Positions 21,641-31,862 of a stretch of DNA of 64,000 nucleotides are shown here, in pieces; positions within the stretch are counted from its first letter, which is position 1; each line of letters starts with the position of its first letter. The stretch comes from Charina bottae (Eukaryota; Chordata; Lepidosauria; Squamata; Charinaidae), in the NCBI GenBank assembly GCA_023362775.1, contig JALMGJ010000002.1:109867481-109931480 (forward strand), given 5' to 3'. Under the pieces are notes generated by a model. That model was not told the DNA's origin. It did not search any database and saw only the letters and a list, made by a program, of their open reading frames with translations. Both the position numbers and the translations under genes were made by a program.

Positions 21641-23772
21641 AGGTAATATCTTTCTGTGTCCTGCAGTTGAAGATAATAGAGAAGTTGGGCATTCTTTTAC
21701 ATGACAGCCCTAGAGGTACTTGAATAGTGCTATTCTATCCACTTTTCAGTCTTTTTAAGCCTAGGTATAATCTTAATCTCTCCCTCTCACCATCATTCTC
21801 TGATTATCATCAATCCCTGAACCCATTTCAATCAGTCTGAATTCTTCTTAAAAATGGTGCTCAAATCTGTACTTAAGGTGGGGTCTGCTTAGCGGACAGT
21901 GGTGTATGCTGAATATTTCTGGCTGAATATTCTGTTTGCCTTTGTTGCAGCCCCCTCATCTTGCCGACAGAATTAATCTGTGGCTGACTGCAGTTCCAGT
22001 AGCTATGGTGTTAGCACAGAGGCTGTTCTGGGTTTGAGAAGATGACTTCCCCACTTCCTTGTATTTTACTTTAAACTCTGGGATAGTTTCTCTACCCAGC
22101 AGGAAGTGTTGTAAAGTAATAGTTTAGTTCCCCTTCTTTCTGAGGAAATCCATTTTTTTTGTAAAAAATGAAAACCTCATTTGTGAACAAAGCCAGTCCC
22201 TTGAAAAAGAACTTCAAACAATACTGTGCTATTGGACTCAGAGGGATGAATCCCCTTTTGTCCTAGAGAGAGGTTGTCTTCTCTGGCACACAGGTTTCTG
22301 CTTTCTCCCTTCTAGCCCTTGCTTCTTCACAAGCCCTCTTCTCTCCACCCCTGTTGTTGAGAGATAAATTCTGTTTGCTCCAAATGCACTGTTTTGTTTT
22401 GTCATTTTGTCATTTTGCCATTTGCTATTCATACTTCTCTTTAAATCAAGAAATGTACAGTTTTTCCCCTCACATTCATATTTATCTTAATGACCTACTG
22501 AACAATCCAGTCTGTACATCCTCAGGAACCAGTTGGGCCCCATGAGCTTCTCTCTTACCCATTCAGAGCTCACTCACTTTTACATTCCTCCTAAATCCTA
22601 AATTTATTTCGTCCTTTTTCCTGCATGGACGTCCCATTACTGCCCAGAGGATCTACTTCTGACTCCTCTTTAACTACCGCAATTGATCTCTTTTCTGCTC
22701 CCAATTCACTGTATTCCCTCAAATCCTTTTACAAAATTACCTTCCTAGCAAACGCCTATCAGTTTGCATCTAACTTTCTTTGACTCTAACTTCTCCATCC
22801 TTCTGTCTAGCATATTTTCCTGCCTCACAACAGCTCCCAAAGAGGGGTTTCACATTTTTTCCCAGATCAGTTTTTTCCCATCCTATATCAGTACACTGGA
22901 TATCTAAATAAAGAATTTTGCATTTGTTTCTGCTTTTTTTTACTTGCTCTGAAAGGACTATAATAGCATAGTTATAAGGTTATTTTCCCAGATCCAGTAC
23001 CCACAATTAATTTTTGCTCCAAATTGTCATCCACAGATTAACTTTCTGAGGTTTGACTTAATAATTAATTCAGCTTACTGAAGAAAGAACAGAACTGAAA
23101 TCTTAGGAGTTCTTATTCTTTAGTGTTGTTGTTGTGAGATCACAGTGCCTTTCTATTTCTTTGTGAGAAGAGAAATATGCCTATTTGGGAAGATGAAGAG
23201 GAGGAGATGAAAGGAAGAAGAGATAATAACAGATGGAGATGAAAAACCGAAAGCTTCCTTACTGAAAAAACGATCCTACAGTATAAAGTTACATATTTCT
23301 GAATTCAGCCATTGCTCTCTTATGACAAAATGTGTCTTAATTTTCTTACAATTCTAGAAATCCAGCAGAGACTATAATACTCAAATTACTTCTCAATTTC
23401 AATGTAGCACTTAGAGAATGAAGCTGAATGAAAAGTCTTTAAGAAGGTTGACTAGTAAAATTAATAAACTGTTCTTTGAAAAGGGTGCAACAAGACAATG
23501 GGTATAAACATAGGAGTGGCTATGTTGTGGATATAATGTGATAAGCTAAGGTACAGTAGGAGGTGCATGGTGACTCTGTTAAGGACGAATCCAGACTAAA
23601 CAGCATCCCACCCCCACCCCTTTTGCTTTAGCCTTGATTTGTCAGTTTGGTCCATTTGACCTGGGAAGTCAATGAACGAGACCAAACTGGGTACAGCAAA
23701 GTCTTATTCTTTTTAGTGCAAAAGAAAATGGTGTTCCCCAAGGGGAAGACCAAGAATGAAGGGAAATGTGTA
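21641..23772. other. No gene seen
   Basis: The region is pyrimidine-rich around 22500-22850 on the plus strand, with many TCC/CTT tracts but no exon or element that I can name. Confidence 0.5.
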
Positions 23773-24075
23773 GTATTTATAGGCTGATCATACGTCCCGT
23801 TTTGAACGGGACAGTCCCATTTTTCAAACAATTCTTGACCGTCCCGTCTTTTTAAGAAAAAAAGCCAATTTGTCCCGTTTTTGAAAGTTGCTGTGCGTGC
23901 GCACTGCCCCCTCCCCCACACACACCCCTCCCCCTGCATGCACGCACGCCCCCATGCCCCACCCCCCTGTGTGCATGGCCCACCCCCACATGCATGCGCG
24001 CACAACCCCCGCACACATGCCCCCTCCGCATGTCTGTTTTTGCCTCAAGGAAATATGGTCAGCCTAAGTATTTAT
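23773..24075. mobile_element. hAT-type miniature with 8-bp target duplication
   Basis: The 287-bp element (23781-24067) is flanked by GTATTTAT on both sides (23773-23780, 24068-24075). Its ends AGGCTGATCATA and, reverse complemented, TTAGGCTGACCATA form an inverted repeat offset by two bases. The left half has three CGTCCCGT/TGTCCCGT-type repeats. The right half (about 23895-24030) is a C-rich CACGCATGC-type degenerate repeat. It has no coding capacity. Confidence 0.65.
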
Positions 24076-24468
24076 GTATTTATTAAGTATTTATAATGAC
24101 CAAAAGTAATCAATTAAAAGTTAAGATTCAGATTCCTAGCAAACATTTGGCCATATAAGGCACATTCCTAAAATCGTATCACTTCCTTAGCCTTCTCCTT
24201 ATCATCCTGCCAGGTATGTCCCTTTTTCCAATTGTCTCCCCATTGTTCTCAACTTACTTTGCTCATAAACAAAACCACATATGCTGACTACAAGGTCAAG
24301 TGTAGTAACAACATGGCAATTGTCTTGTTCCCTTCATTCCACTCATGTCTTAGAACTGATTTGTTGGTGTATTATTCTTTTGAGGAGTAAGTCACAGCAA
24401 TATAGCCTTATTAGGTAATCACCTACAAACTTTAAAAGGTCAGGCAGCACGTGAACCGGGCTGAAGAG
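24076..24468. other. No gene seen
   Basis: Unassigned. It might be the U3 part of an LTR whose TATA box lies at 24469, but I cannot define ends. Confidence 0.35.
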
Positions 24469-24478
24469 TATAAAAGAG

Positions 24479-24510
<32 letters not shown>

Positions 24511-24511
24511 C
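24469..24511 (+). repeat. TATA-like box followed by (CCTG)n
   Basis: TATAAAAG (24469-24476) is directly followed by eight CCTG units and then TTACTTGC repeats. The arrangement resembles an LTR promoter. No LTR boundaries or target duplication were found, so only the repeat is certain. Confidence 0.6.
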
Positions 24512-25197
24512 TTACTTGCTTACTTGCTACTTTCTCCTTGCTACTTACTGCTTACTGCTTCTTTTTGTTTGCTTGTTTCTACTATGTGGATTTGTAACAC
24601 TTCCAGGGATCTGGAAGATAACTGTAAATATCTGTTTATATGAGTAACAAATATAACTGCAACTAAGTTACTAAAGTAACTGGCATCATTAATTGGTCTC
24701 TGGTGCTGATCACTTTCTGTTACTCTGCGTGTACAAGAAAAACACACTCTCCAACATGATTGATGGGAGCTCAAATCCAACTTTATTTAGCAGACCATGG
24801 ATATTAAGAATTGGTTCATACATTATAAGAAGGGAGCAATTTATATATTCTGTGGCCACATCCTCCTCCCCTTTGATAATATTAGGACAAGACTGGTTTA
24901 TGCAGCAGTAGGAATCAAATTATACTTAGCTGTTCAGAAGAGTTCACATTCTTATGAACTTTTTCATAAATGAAATTATCTCCTGTACATAGAAGCAACA
25001 ATCAGATTAATTCTAGATTTTTTTCTACTTGATGTGCTAATTTTTGCTGGGTATTTTTCTAAGTGTAAAGGGGCTTTCCCTTTATACAACCTCTTATTCT
25101 GTTGCTTGTAGACCAATCTACTGTGAGATCAGTAGGACAGAGGTATATAGATTTGAGGTTTGCAAGTTCTTTGTTTTTTAAATTAGAGTCTCAAGGC
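24512..25197. other. No gene seen
   Basis: Nothing recognisable. Confidence 0.5.
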
Positions 25198-25540
25198 TCA
25201 GCAAATATAAAGGTAAAGGTTCCCCCACACAGTCGAGTCCGACTCTAGGGGCCAGTGCTCATCTCCGTTTGTTAGCCGAAGAGCCAGCATTGTCCGAAGA
25301 TGCTTCTGTGGTCATGTGGCCAGCATGACGCGCGCGGAACGCTGTTACCATCCCACTAAAGTGGTACCTATTTATCTACTTGCATTTGCATGCTTTCAAA
25401 TTGCTAGGTTGGCAAGAGCTGGGGTGAGAGCGGGAGCTCACTCCGTCACACGGGGCTAGGGTCTCAATCCTCCGAACTTGTGACCTTCCGATCGACAAGC
25501 CTGGCATCTTAACTGCTGAGCCACCGCATCAGCAAGTATA
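25198..25540 (-). mobile_element. Sauria-type SINE, full length
   Basis: On the minus strand the element (25210-25528) begins with a tRNA-like head (GGCTCAGCAGTTAAGATGCC as A box region, a GGTCACAAGTTCGGAGG stretch as B box). It continues with the body GAAAGCATGCAAATGCAAGT and ends in AGAGTCGGACTCGACTG plus a CCTTTACCTTT tail. Target duplications TCAGCAAATATA and TCAGCAAGTATA differ at one base. Confidence 0.88.
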
Positions 25541-26030
25541 GTAAAGAGGATATGCTTAATATTTACTGTAAGACTTCTTGAAGAAGAATTCAGAACTTGG
25601 GAGGACAGCATATATCAATGGCAAGCAGCAAAGATCACAGCAAATAAAACACTCTGCAAGCTTTTCAATAAATCAAGGCACAAGTCAAGGGTGTCCACTC
25701 TCTCCTTTATTACTGTATTTGTTATTGCTCTGGAAGTTATAATTCTTATACTGAAACACTGGTGTGAGAACATGAAACAAGTCCCGAGCTACAAATATTC
25801 TCTTCAATTGAAATAACTCCTCTTCCCTTTTGCTGTAATCCCAAACTTTCTCCTGTGACTGCTTTTCCAAAACAAATTTACACTGAGAAATGTACTACAT
25901 ATACATTTAATTTGGCCCTCTGTATCTGTTGGACTGTAAACATTTTGCTCAAGTATAGCAACCTGTGTCCTTAAATCTGTTCTATACTTCAAATTCCTTG
26001 GAACAATTCTTCTTGTTTACAGCACTCAAT
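25541..26030 (+). mobile_element. Decayed L1/Tx1-type RT fragment
   Basis: Around 25675-25735 the plus strand reads GTSQGCPLSPLL and, after a frameshift, FVIALE. This is the RT block 4 signature (GTRQGCPLSPLLF...LE) also present intact in the L1 at 59060. The flanking sequence keeps no frame and is only presumed to belong to the element. Confidence 0.6.
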
Positions 26031-26731
26031 AAATCAAGAGATTAAAGAAATTAATTCACACTGTTTTTGTGCCTAAAGATAGGCACATTGAATTAAAACC
26101 AATCAGGAGGAGGAGGAAGAGGAACAGAAGAGAAACAAATGGCATTGGCCAATCATGACAAAAAATGAGAGAGAAAGAAGGAGAGAGAGAGAGAGAATGA
26201 ATAAATGAATGAGAATATTCTAATAGGCCAATGAAAGTTTGTTCAATATACACAATCTCTCAAATTACCCATAATTCTTTGTTAGGCAAGCTATTCAATT
26301 CAGGAAGAAAAGGGGAGAAATATAGCTGAGGGTCAAGTCATTTCTGTAAAATTATATATTGCAGGACGGAGTGAGAGAAAATCTCCAACATGCAAATTGG
26401 CTCTTAAAAGGTTTCCAGGCCACAGGTCTCACTTCTCATCATACGCATAAATTAAATCAAAAACCTGTATTTAACTTTTGCTGATAGGTATTTATAATGC
26501 TACAGTTGGAGACATGTCTTTTATTTTTTGGCAGTCTCAAGCTTTCCCCCTCCAAACCAAATAAGTGTTCACCCTTATTGTTCCAAGTATCCTTTTTGCT
26601 TGCGTGCAGATCCTGCCCCTGTGCTGGGAACCTTGGATTTATAGTGAATGCACACAAATCCTTTCATATGTCTTCCAAAAAAATGAAATAACTTGTGTTC
26701 ATTTTCACCCCCTCCCCAGTTTCATATATAG
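26031..26731. other. No gene seen
   Basis: A short (GA)n tract lies at 26171-26196. Otherwise unassigned. Confidence 0.5.
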
Positions 26732-27018
26732 GTCTACATCAGGGCTTTCCAAAGTTTTCCCGTGGCAACACACCAACCGCCATTGGTGTGTCGCCGTGGG
26801 AAAACCCGGAAGTGCCGCCATTGCGGCAGTGCGCAAAAACCTGGAAGCGCTGCTGCCGCTTTCAGGTTTTTGCGCGCCGCCATTGGTGTGTCACCACGGG
26901 AAAACCCGGAAGCACTGATGATGATCAGCGCTTCCGGGTTGTTTGGCGACACACCAGACTGTGTGTGGCGGCACACTTTTGTGTCGCGACACACAGTTTG
27001 GAAAGCTCTGGTCTACAT
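26732..27018. mobile_element. hAT miniature with perfect 8-bp duplication
   Basis: The 271-bp element (26740-27010) is flanked by GTCTACAT at 26732-26739 and 27011-27018. Ends are CAGGGCTTTCCAAA and, reverse complemented, CAGAGCTTTCCAAA. The interior is GC- and CpG-rich and built from inverted GGAAAACCCGGAAG and CGCTTCCGGGTT blocks, so the whole transcript could fold on itself. It codes for nothing. The high CpG content and perfect duplication suggest a fairly young insertion. Confidence 0.88.
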
Positions 27019-27651
27019 CATTTATCTAGTGGTTTTCAAAAGAAAAATCCATTCAGATAGGCTGCTCCATGATGGGTGGTGGTAAGGGAAATCAAATGAA
27101 AAAGAAATCAAAAGTAATGCTCCTGGACAAGGAGATAGGCCTATATAGGAGAGGAGATAGGATTGATTGTGGGTTGCTATAATTCCTGGTTTCACCCAAA
27201 AATAAAATTCAGAGGATGAGGAGCATCATGAAGAATCCCTCCCACAGAAAATAGACTCTCTCCATGGACTGTAGAAGACCAGCTGAGGTTCCCAGAGTAA
27301 TAACAATATTGTAGCTTTTGAAGGAAAAAACAACATTTATTCTTTGAAAAAATGCTGAAAGAGGAATATAGAACAGATTAGATATCAGATGGCTATTGTA
27401 TCATGAAAATTGCCAGCAGGTGGAGAATTATGTTGTCAAACTGGAAAAATAATGTCTGGAATGCCTCTTATTCAGATACAGAGTTGGTATCTGCTTGATC
27501 AGCAATTTTTGCAAAGCTTGCTGGAAAGAAGAATTAACCACAAACCATGGCTTTTGTTTTGGAAATACATTCCAATCCTTTGCAAAATGTGCTGTTCCCT
27601 TGATAAGTGGATCAAATAGGTAATTTATAGCAAATAAGACAATCAAAGTAG
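27019..27651. other. No gene seen
   Basis: Unassigned. Confidence 0.5.
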
Positions 27652-27729
27652 AAGGAAGGAAGGAAGGAAGGAAGGAAGGAAGGAAGGAAGGAAGGAAGGA
27701 AGGAAGGAAGGAAGGAAGGAAGGAAGGAG
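27652..27729. repeat. (GGAA)n microsatellite
   Basis: About 19 nearly perfect tetranucleotide units. GGAA arrays are potential ETS-factor binding platforms, but there is no gene nearby to suggest a role. Confidence 0.95.
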
Positions 27730-27892
27730 GAAGGTGTAGCTACTATCTAGGTTCAATTTTCAATGGCTTTGAAAGTGGTATTCTTTGTATCTTGGGGTGG
27801 AGGGATAGTTTAGATAAAAGGAAATTATATCACTTAGAAGACAATAACATTGTAATGAGGCTGTCAATATTTTCTAATAAAGCTCATTAACT

Positions 27893-27937
27893 GTAATTAT
27901 TATTATTATTACTACTACTATTGTTGTTGTTGTTATT
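27893..27937. repeat. ATT/ACT/GTT trinucleotide tract
   Basis: Consecutive short runs of ATT, ACT and GTT, which suggest one array that diverged by segment. Confidence 0.85.
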
Positions 27938-28045
27938 TACTAAATCTGTATGCTGTCTGACTCCCAATGACTCTGGGCAGCTCACAAGTAAAAACATTTT
28001 TAAAAAATATAATAAGAGACAAAAATAAAAGAATTGTCAGCCCTT

Positions 28046-28332
28046 TGAGGTAGACCAGAATAGGAAACCAAAGTCATGCAGGCTGTAGTTAGTAGGCTAA
28101 TTAGCAAGTAGCTAATACTACTTTTATTATAAGGATATAGTAACAGAATCTTGCAAATCTGAATGCACTTTCCCCCTCCCTCCCATTATCTTCCTGAGAC
28201 CTAGGGAGGGTTTTGTCTGAGATGCTTTCTCAGGTTACAGTTCTGTCCTGGACTCAGGTTTCTTTTATCTGACCTTGTCTTGGTAGCAGCTCTTCCTCCT
28301 GGTCCTCAAGGTCATTCCTTCTACCCATTACA
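28046..28332 (-). mobile_element. LTR of a three-copy family
   Basis: The sequence is colinear with the solo LTR at 43220-43481 and the split copy at 54254. Shared blocks are TGAGGTA...CCAGA at the left edge, TTTATTATAAGG, CTTGCAAATCTGA, CTAGGGAGGG, TCAAGGTCATTCC and CCATTACA at the right edge. On the minus strand it runs TGTAATGG...ACCTCA with an AATAAA signal about 80 bp from its 3' end. I found no target duplication, and PLE-like sequence starts right after it. Confidence 0.6.
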
Positions 28333-28426
28333 AGAATAAAAGATGGCAAAAAGCACCTGGTTATACACCCTAACACAACACAACCATTGCAATCTATGAA
28401 ACAGATTATGTGTCAAAAACATCTCC

Positions 28427-28999
28427 ATGATAAAACAGCTGCTACAACTACTCCACATCAGTGTAGCACACAAACCAACCAAATCCCTCCAAAATGTCTT
28501 AAGCAAACCAAAAGACCCAATAACCAAAGAACAACCAAGAGTCATTCACAACATACAATGTAAGGACTGTAACAGCCACTATGTAGGACAGACATGTAGA
28601 ACGCTGGCAGACCACATCCATGAACACCAACTGGTGGTCAGAAGACTTGACAAAAACTCATTAATCTTGCAACACAAGACAGAGTTGGACAGAGTCAACC
28701 ACAATTTCAACTGGGAAACTATTAACTTTTTAGATCAAGTCAAATCTAGGGAATTCCTGGAAATTTGGCATTCAGACAAATCAGCCATCAATAGACACAT
28801 AGTCATAAACCCCATTTACATACCATTCAAAATATATAATCAAAAGCCTAAGAAGGAAACAAACAGCCTTCTCCACAGCCAATACCCAAATAAGCTGGAA
28901 AAGGGACCAGATAAAAAATCAGGGAAGAAAAAAAACCTTGATCAAGGAACAATCAAGGAGGTAACCATAAAGACTGGCAGGGGTAGATGCTGTATATAA
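28427..28999 (+). pseudogene. PLE GIY-YIG endonuclease domain, 190-residue open frame
   Basis: The frame holds VIHNIQCKDCNSHYVGQTCR, a PLE-type CxxC segment followed by the HYVGQT version of the YIG strand, then ADHIHEHQLVVRR, REFLEIWHSDKSAINRH and NPIYIPF. These match the order of the PLE endonuclease. The domain would nick DNA to prime target-site reverse transcription. Several usually conserved residues differ: RTLADHIHEH has the R-to-D change expected to hurt the catalytic arginine region, and QHKTELDRVNHNF is degenerate. No RT precedes it. It is open by luck rather than under selection, in my judgement. Confidence 0.75.
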
Positions 29000-29021
29000 A
29001 CAGGCAGCAGGCCCCACTCTC

Positions 29022-29070
29022 CCGAGCACTGATAATGTTACCTGGTTGGGTAATGAAATATCTGCAAGAA
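29022..29070 (+). ncRNA. Hammerhead-like motif with mutated core
   Basis: The core reads CTGATAA (29029-29035), so the conserved G8 has become A. Stem II (GTTACC...GGGTAA) and GAAA (29055-29058) remain. GAAATATC keeps a pairable two-step stem III (A-U, T-A). The G8 change should abolish activity. Confidence 0.5.
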
Positions 29071-29225
29071 AACAACCAACCTCAGAGAGCACCAAGAACC
29101 CACTGACAAAAGGTCTAGTCTTCTTAGGGCAGTCAAGCTATATTAATGTTTCCATTAGCTAGGTCTTACATTTCAATCTTAAAAAAATCCCCCTGTAATT
29201 TAGCTAAGCAAACTGGAATATAAAA

Positions 29226-30031
29226 ATTGGTGCTCAGAATACATTTTATTTATAACGCAGCATAAGATTTCTTCCATCTTGGGTCAAAGTGAACTTTCTA
29301 CAATGGAAATGAATTCATACCATTTACACTTTATAGAACATTTTTTTAAAAAAATAATCAGTTCTCCAGTTAGCCATTGGTATGCTATTCTTGCCTCTCC
29401 CATTCATTACATTTTCAGCTCCTTATCCTGAGATTCAGGAAAGCATAATTCTTGTAATTTAGCAGCAGTCTACAGGTCCCACTGTTAAGGGTGAGGTGGT
29501 ATGTCAAGCCAGGTTTCTAATACTTTGCAAATAGCAGCTGGTTATTTGTGGGATTTACAATCTCCTGTTACAGTTTAGTGCCTCTCAGTCACTATTTGGA
29601 ATTGTAGTATTTCTTTATTTCTCAGTTTTTATAACCTGCCCCAATCCACAGATATTGTGTGACGGTGTTTCGTTTATTTAAAGTATACTAAGGTTAAAAA
29701 AACAAACAAACCTCTATTTCACTTCCAACTTATGCATATCTATAAATATAGATATAATAGAAATACACAGAGATACACAAATGCACTTAAATAGTTAATA
29801 ACCATAGAACAATAATAAAAATAAGTAACCCCATTTTTTTCTAATCTGATAAATAATTAAGCTAAACTCATTAGAAAGCCAAGTAAATGTCCCTTAAGAT
29901 GGTCTTTAAAAGTGTACTAAATATATTTTCATTAGTATTTAAATGGGCATTTAACATATATATAGTTCACTCTGACCCAAGATTGAAGAAATCTTATGCT
30001 GCTTTATAAATGAAATGTATTCTGAGCACCA
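29226..30031. mobile_element. Long-inverted-repeat element, non-coding
   Basis: The terminal 70-75 bp are inverted copies of each other. The left reads ATTGGTGCTCAGAATACATT and the right reverse complement reads the same; both continue through GCAGCATAAGATTTCTTC and CTTGGGTCA. The 806-bp unit has no open frame of note. No clear target duplication was found, so the superfamily is open (hAT, Tc1/mariner or other). It lies just before the 30042-30754 miniature. Confidence 0.75.
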
Positions 30032-30041
30032 ATACATACAG

Positions 30042-30754
30042 CAGGTTCCTGATTTAAGAACGAGTTCCATTTCTAAGTCTGTCCTTAAGTCGAATTTGTA
30101 TGTAAGTCGGAACAGTTATTTAGCATCAGTTAGTCGAATGTTTGCCATAGTATATAGTATATAAAAAGGTAAAGGTTCCCCCCGCACATCTGTGCAGTCG
30201 TGTCCGACTCTAGGGGCCAGTGCTCATCTCCATTTGTTAGCCGAAGAGCCAGCGTTGTCCGAAGACGCTTCCACGGTCATGTGGCCAGCATGACGCGCGG
30301 GGAACGCTGTTACCTACCCACTGAAGTGGTACCTATTCATCTACTTGCATCCGCATGGTTTCGAATTGCTAGGTTGGCAAGAGCTGGAGCTAGTGCGGGA
30401 GCTCACTCCGCATGCAGGACTAGGGATTCGAACCTCCAAACTTGCGATCTTCTGATCAACAAGCCTGGCGTCTTACCCGCTGAGCCACCACGCCCCGTAT
30501 AGTATATAGTATATAGTACAGTATATAGTATATAGTATATAATATATATTTTACCTCTCTATGCATATAAAACACTTTAGAAATACTTCCAAATAAACTA
30601 AAACATCTTAAACATAATAATACACAAAGTAGTATTGTGTATTTAACCCAAACAATTGTACTTAACTCAAATTTTTAATATAATAGACTTTATGGCAGTC
30701 CATTCTTAACTAGGAGTCATCCGTAAACTGGGATGTTCTTAAACCAGGGACCTG
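30042..30754. mobile_element. DNA-transposon miniature (Tigger/pogo-like), carrying a SINE
   Basis: The ends CAGGTTCCTGATTTAAGAAC and, reverse complemented, CAGGTCCCTGGTTTAAGAAC differ at two of 20 positions. Next to them are TAAGTC repeats typical of such miniatures. Without the inserted SINE (30164-30498) the element is roughly 360 bp. A TA duplication was not evident. Confidence 0.65.
30147..30515 (-). mobile_element. Sauria-type SINE, full length, nested
   Basis: The minus-strand element (30164-30498) has a tRNA-like head (GGCTCAGCGGGTAAGACGCC), body GAAACCATGCGGATGCAAGT and terminus AGAGTCGGACACGACTGCAC. The 17-bp flanks ATAGTATATAGTATATA (30147-30163, 30499-30515) look like target duplications, though the target was itself a TATAG-type simple repeat. 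Confidence 0.88.
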
Positions 30755-30755
30755 C

Positions 30756-30760
<5 letters not shown>

Positions 30761-30794
<34 letters not shown>
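30761..30794. repeat. (GT)n microsatellite
   Basis: Uninterrupted dinucleotide run of about 17 units. Confidence 0.95.
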
Positions 30795-30798
<4 letters not shown>

Positions 30799-31692
30799 AA
30801 ATATAATGCTAGGACTTGAGGACCTCAGCGTGTAAAAACATTCTACAATTGTGAATCCACTGCAGCCCCTCCCTTGTGGTTTAAAAGGGATTGAATATTG
30901 CACTGTGCTAAATAGTAACGATTTTGTCTTGCCCAACATCCTCTTAGATTTTCTCATAAGAAAGTTCCATTCAGCAGAAGTCCCTGGCAATTTCATATGG
31001 ATTGCAGACTTTGTTCCTACTTTGTTCCTATTAATCCCAGCTGGCAGATTAGGGAGCAATTTTCTCTTTAATAACCATTGGTGACTTGGCCCATATCAGT
31101 GTCTTTTTCCTTCAGCATTGTGGATAGTCAAATTTCTTAATTTTCTCTTAAGAAGCAGAAAGAAAAATGTATTTGTTAGAAAGAGAGAGGGGATTATCCT
31201 TAAAAGCATCCTGACACATACATACTGTGCGGAATGGAAAGGAACCAGGCAGAAAGCAAATTACTGTTCTGATTAATGTGTAGAGTGGGTCATTGGCTGT
31301 TGTTTGAATGTGTCTGAGAGAAAAATAGTCTTTCTCTTTCCTGGCCAGAGGCTCATGAGTAGTCTTCCAACTACTGAACTAATGCATGTAGCCAAACGTC
31401 TTTCTCCATAAGGCTTCAGGTCTTCACACAATTCCATTTTTCTGATCATATAGTTATCTTCCATAGCAAACCAAGATGCTGCAGATTTTGGAAAGCTTTT
31501 TCTTTTAGGATACTAATATGGGGGGGAAAGTCTACCTGCTTATTTCTTGACTGCTGTTATCTATTTCAATTTTAACCTTGGACCAAGGGGGGAATCTCAC
31601 CAGAGAGCTAGAAAGTGGGTTGAGTGAATGAGGTAATTTTTTTCTTTGCTCCAGAAACTCTATTACAATCACCAATCCCCGAATTTTAGGAA
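30795..31692. other. No gene seen
   Basis: Unassigned. Confidence 0.5.
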
Positions 31693-31767
31693 CAGAAAAG
31701 AAAAGAAAAGAAAAGAAAAGAAAAGAAAAGAAAAGAAAAGAAAAAAAGAAAAGAAAAGAAAAGAAAG
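31693..31767. repeat. (AAAAG)n microsatellite
   Basis: About 14 pentanucleotide units with one interruption near 31742. Confidence 0.95.
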
Positions 31768-31811
31768 CACAAGAGATAGGGAAACAAAATGTGAATGAAT
31801 AGAAAAAGGCA

Positions 31812-31862
31812 GATGGATGGATGGATGGATGGATGGATGGATGGATGGATGGATGGATGGCT
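31812..31862. repeat. (GGAT)n microsatellite
   Basis: About 12 tetranucleotide units, 45 bp after the AAAAG array. Confidence 0.95.

Larger units (their letters stand above)
28333..29105 (+). mobile_element. PLE 3' part with GIY-YIG frame and terminal repeat
   Basis: The block comprises the C-terminal PLE coding region (28427-28999) followed by the terminal repeat (about 28980-29105), which ends like the 10587-10909 insertion (CAGAGAGCACCAAG). The left limit is uncertain. Confidence 0.75.

Noticed and set aside
23628..24096. Gly/Cys/His- and Pro/His-rich frames
   Set aside because: They are translations of a C-rich simple repeat inside a miniature transposon.
24300..24800. LTR or gene promoter around the TATAAAAG at 24469
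   Set aside because: No LTR ends, duplication, start site or downstream coding exon could be found. Only the simple repeat is reported with confidence.
26565..27085. Several overlapping open frames on both strands at 26565-27085
   Set aside because: They are produced by the CpG-rich, self-complementary interior of the hAT miniature and have no protein motifs.
28427..28999. The 190-residue frame as a domesticated host GIY-YIG gene
   Set aside because: It is followed directly by the PLE terminal repeat with a decayed hammerhead and lacks well-kept catalytic positions, so a PLE remnant is the simpler explanation.
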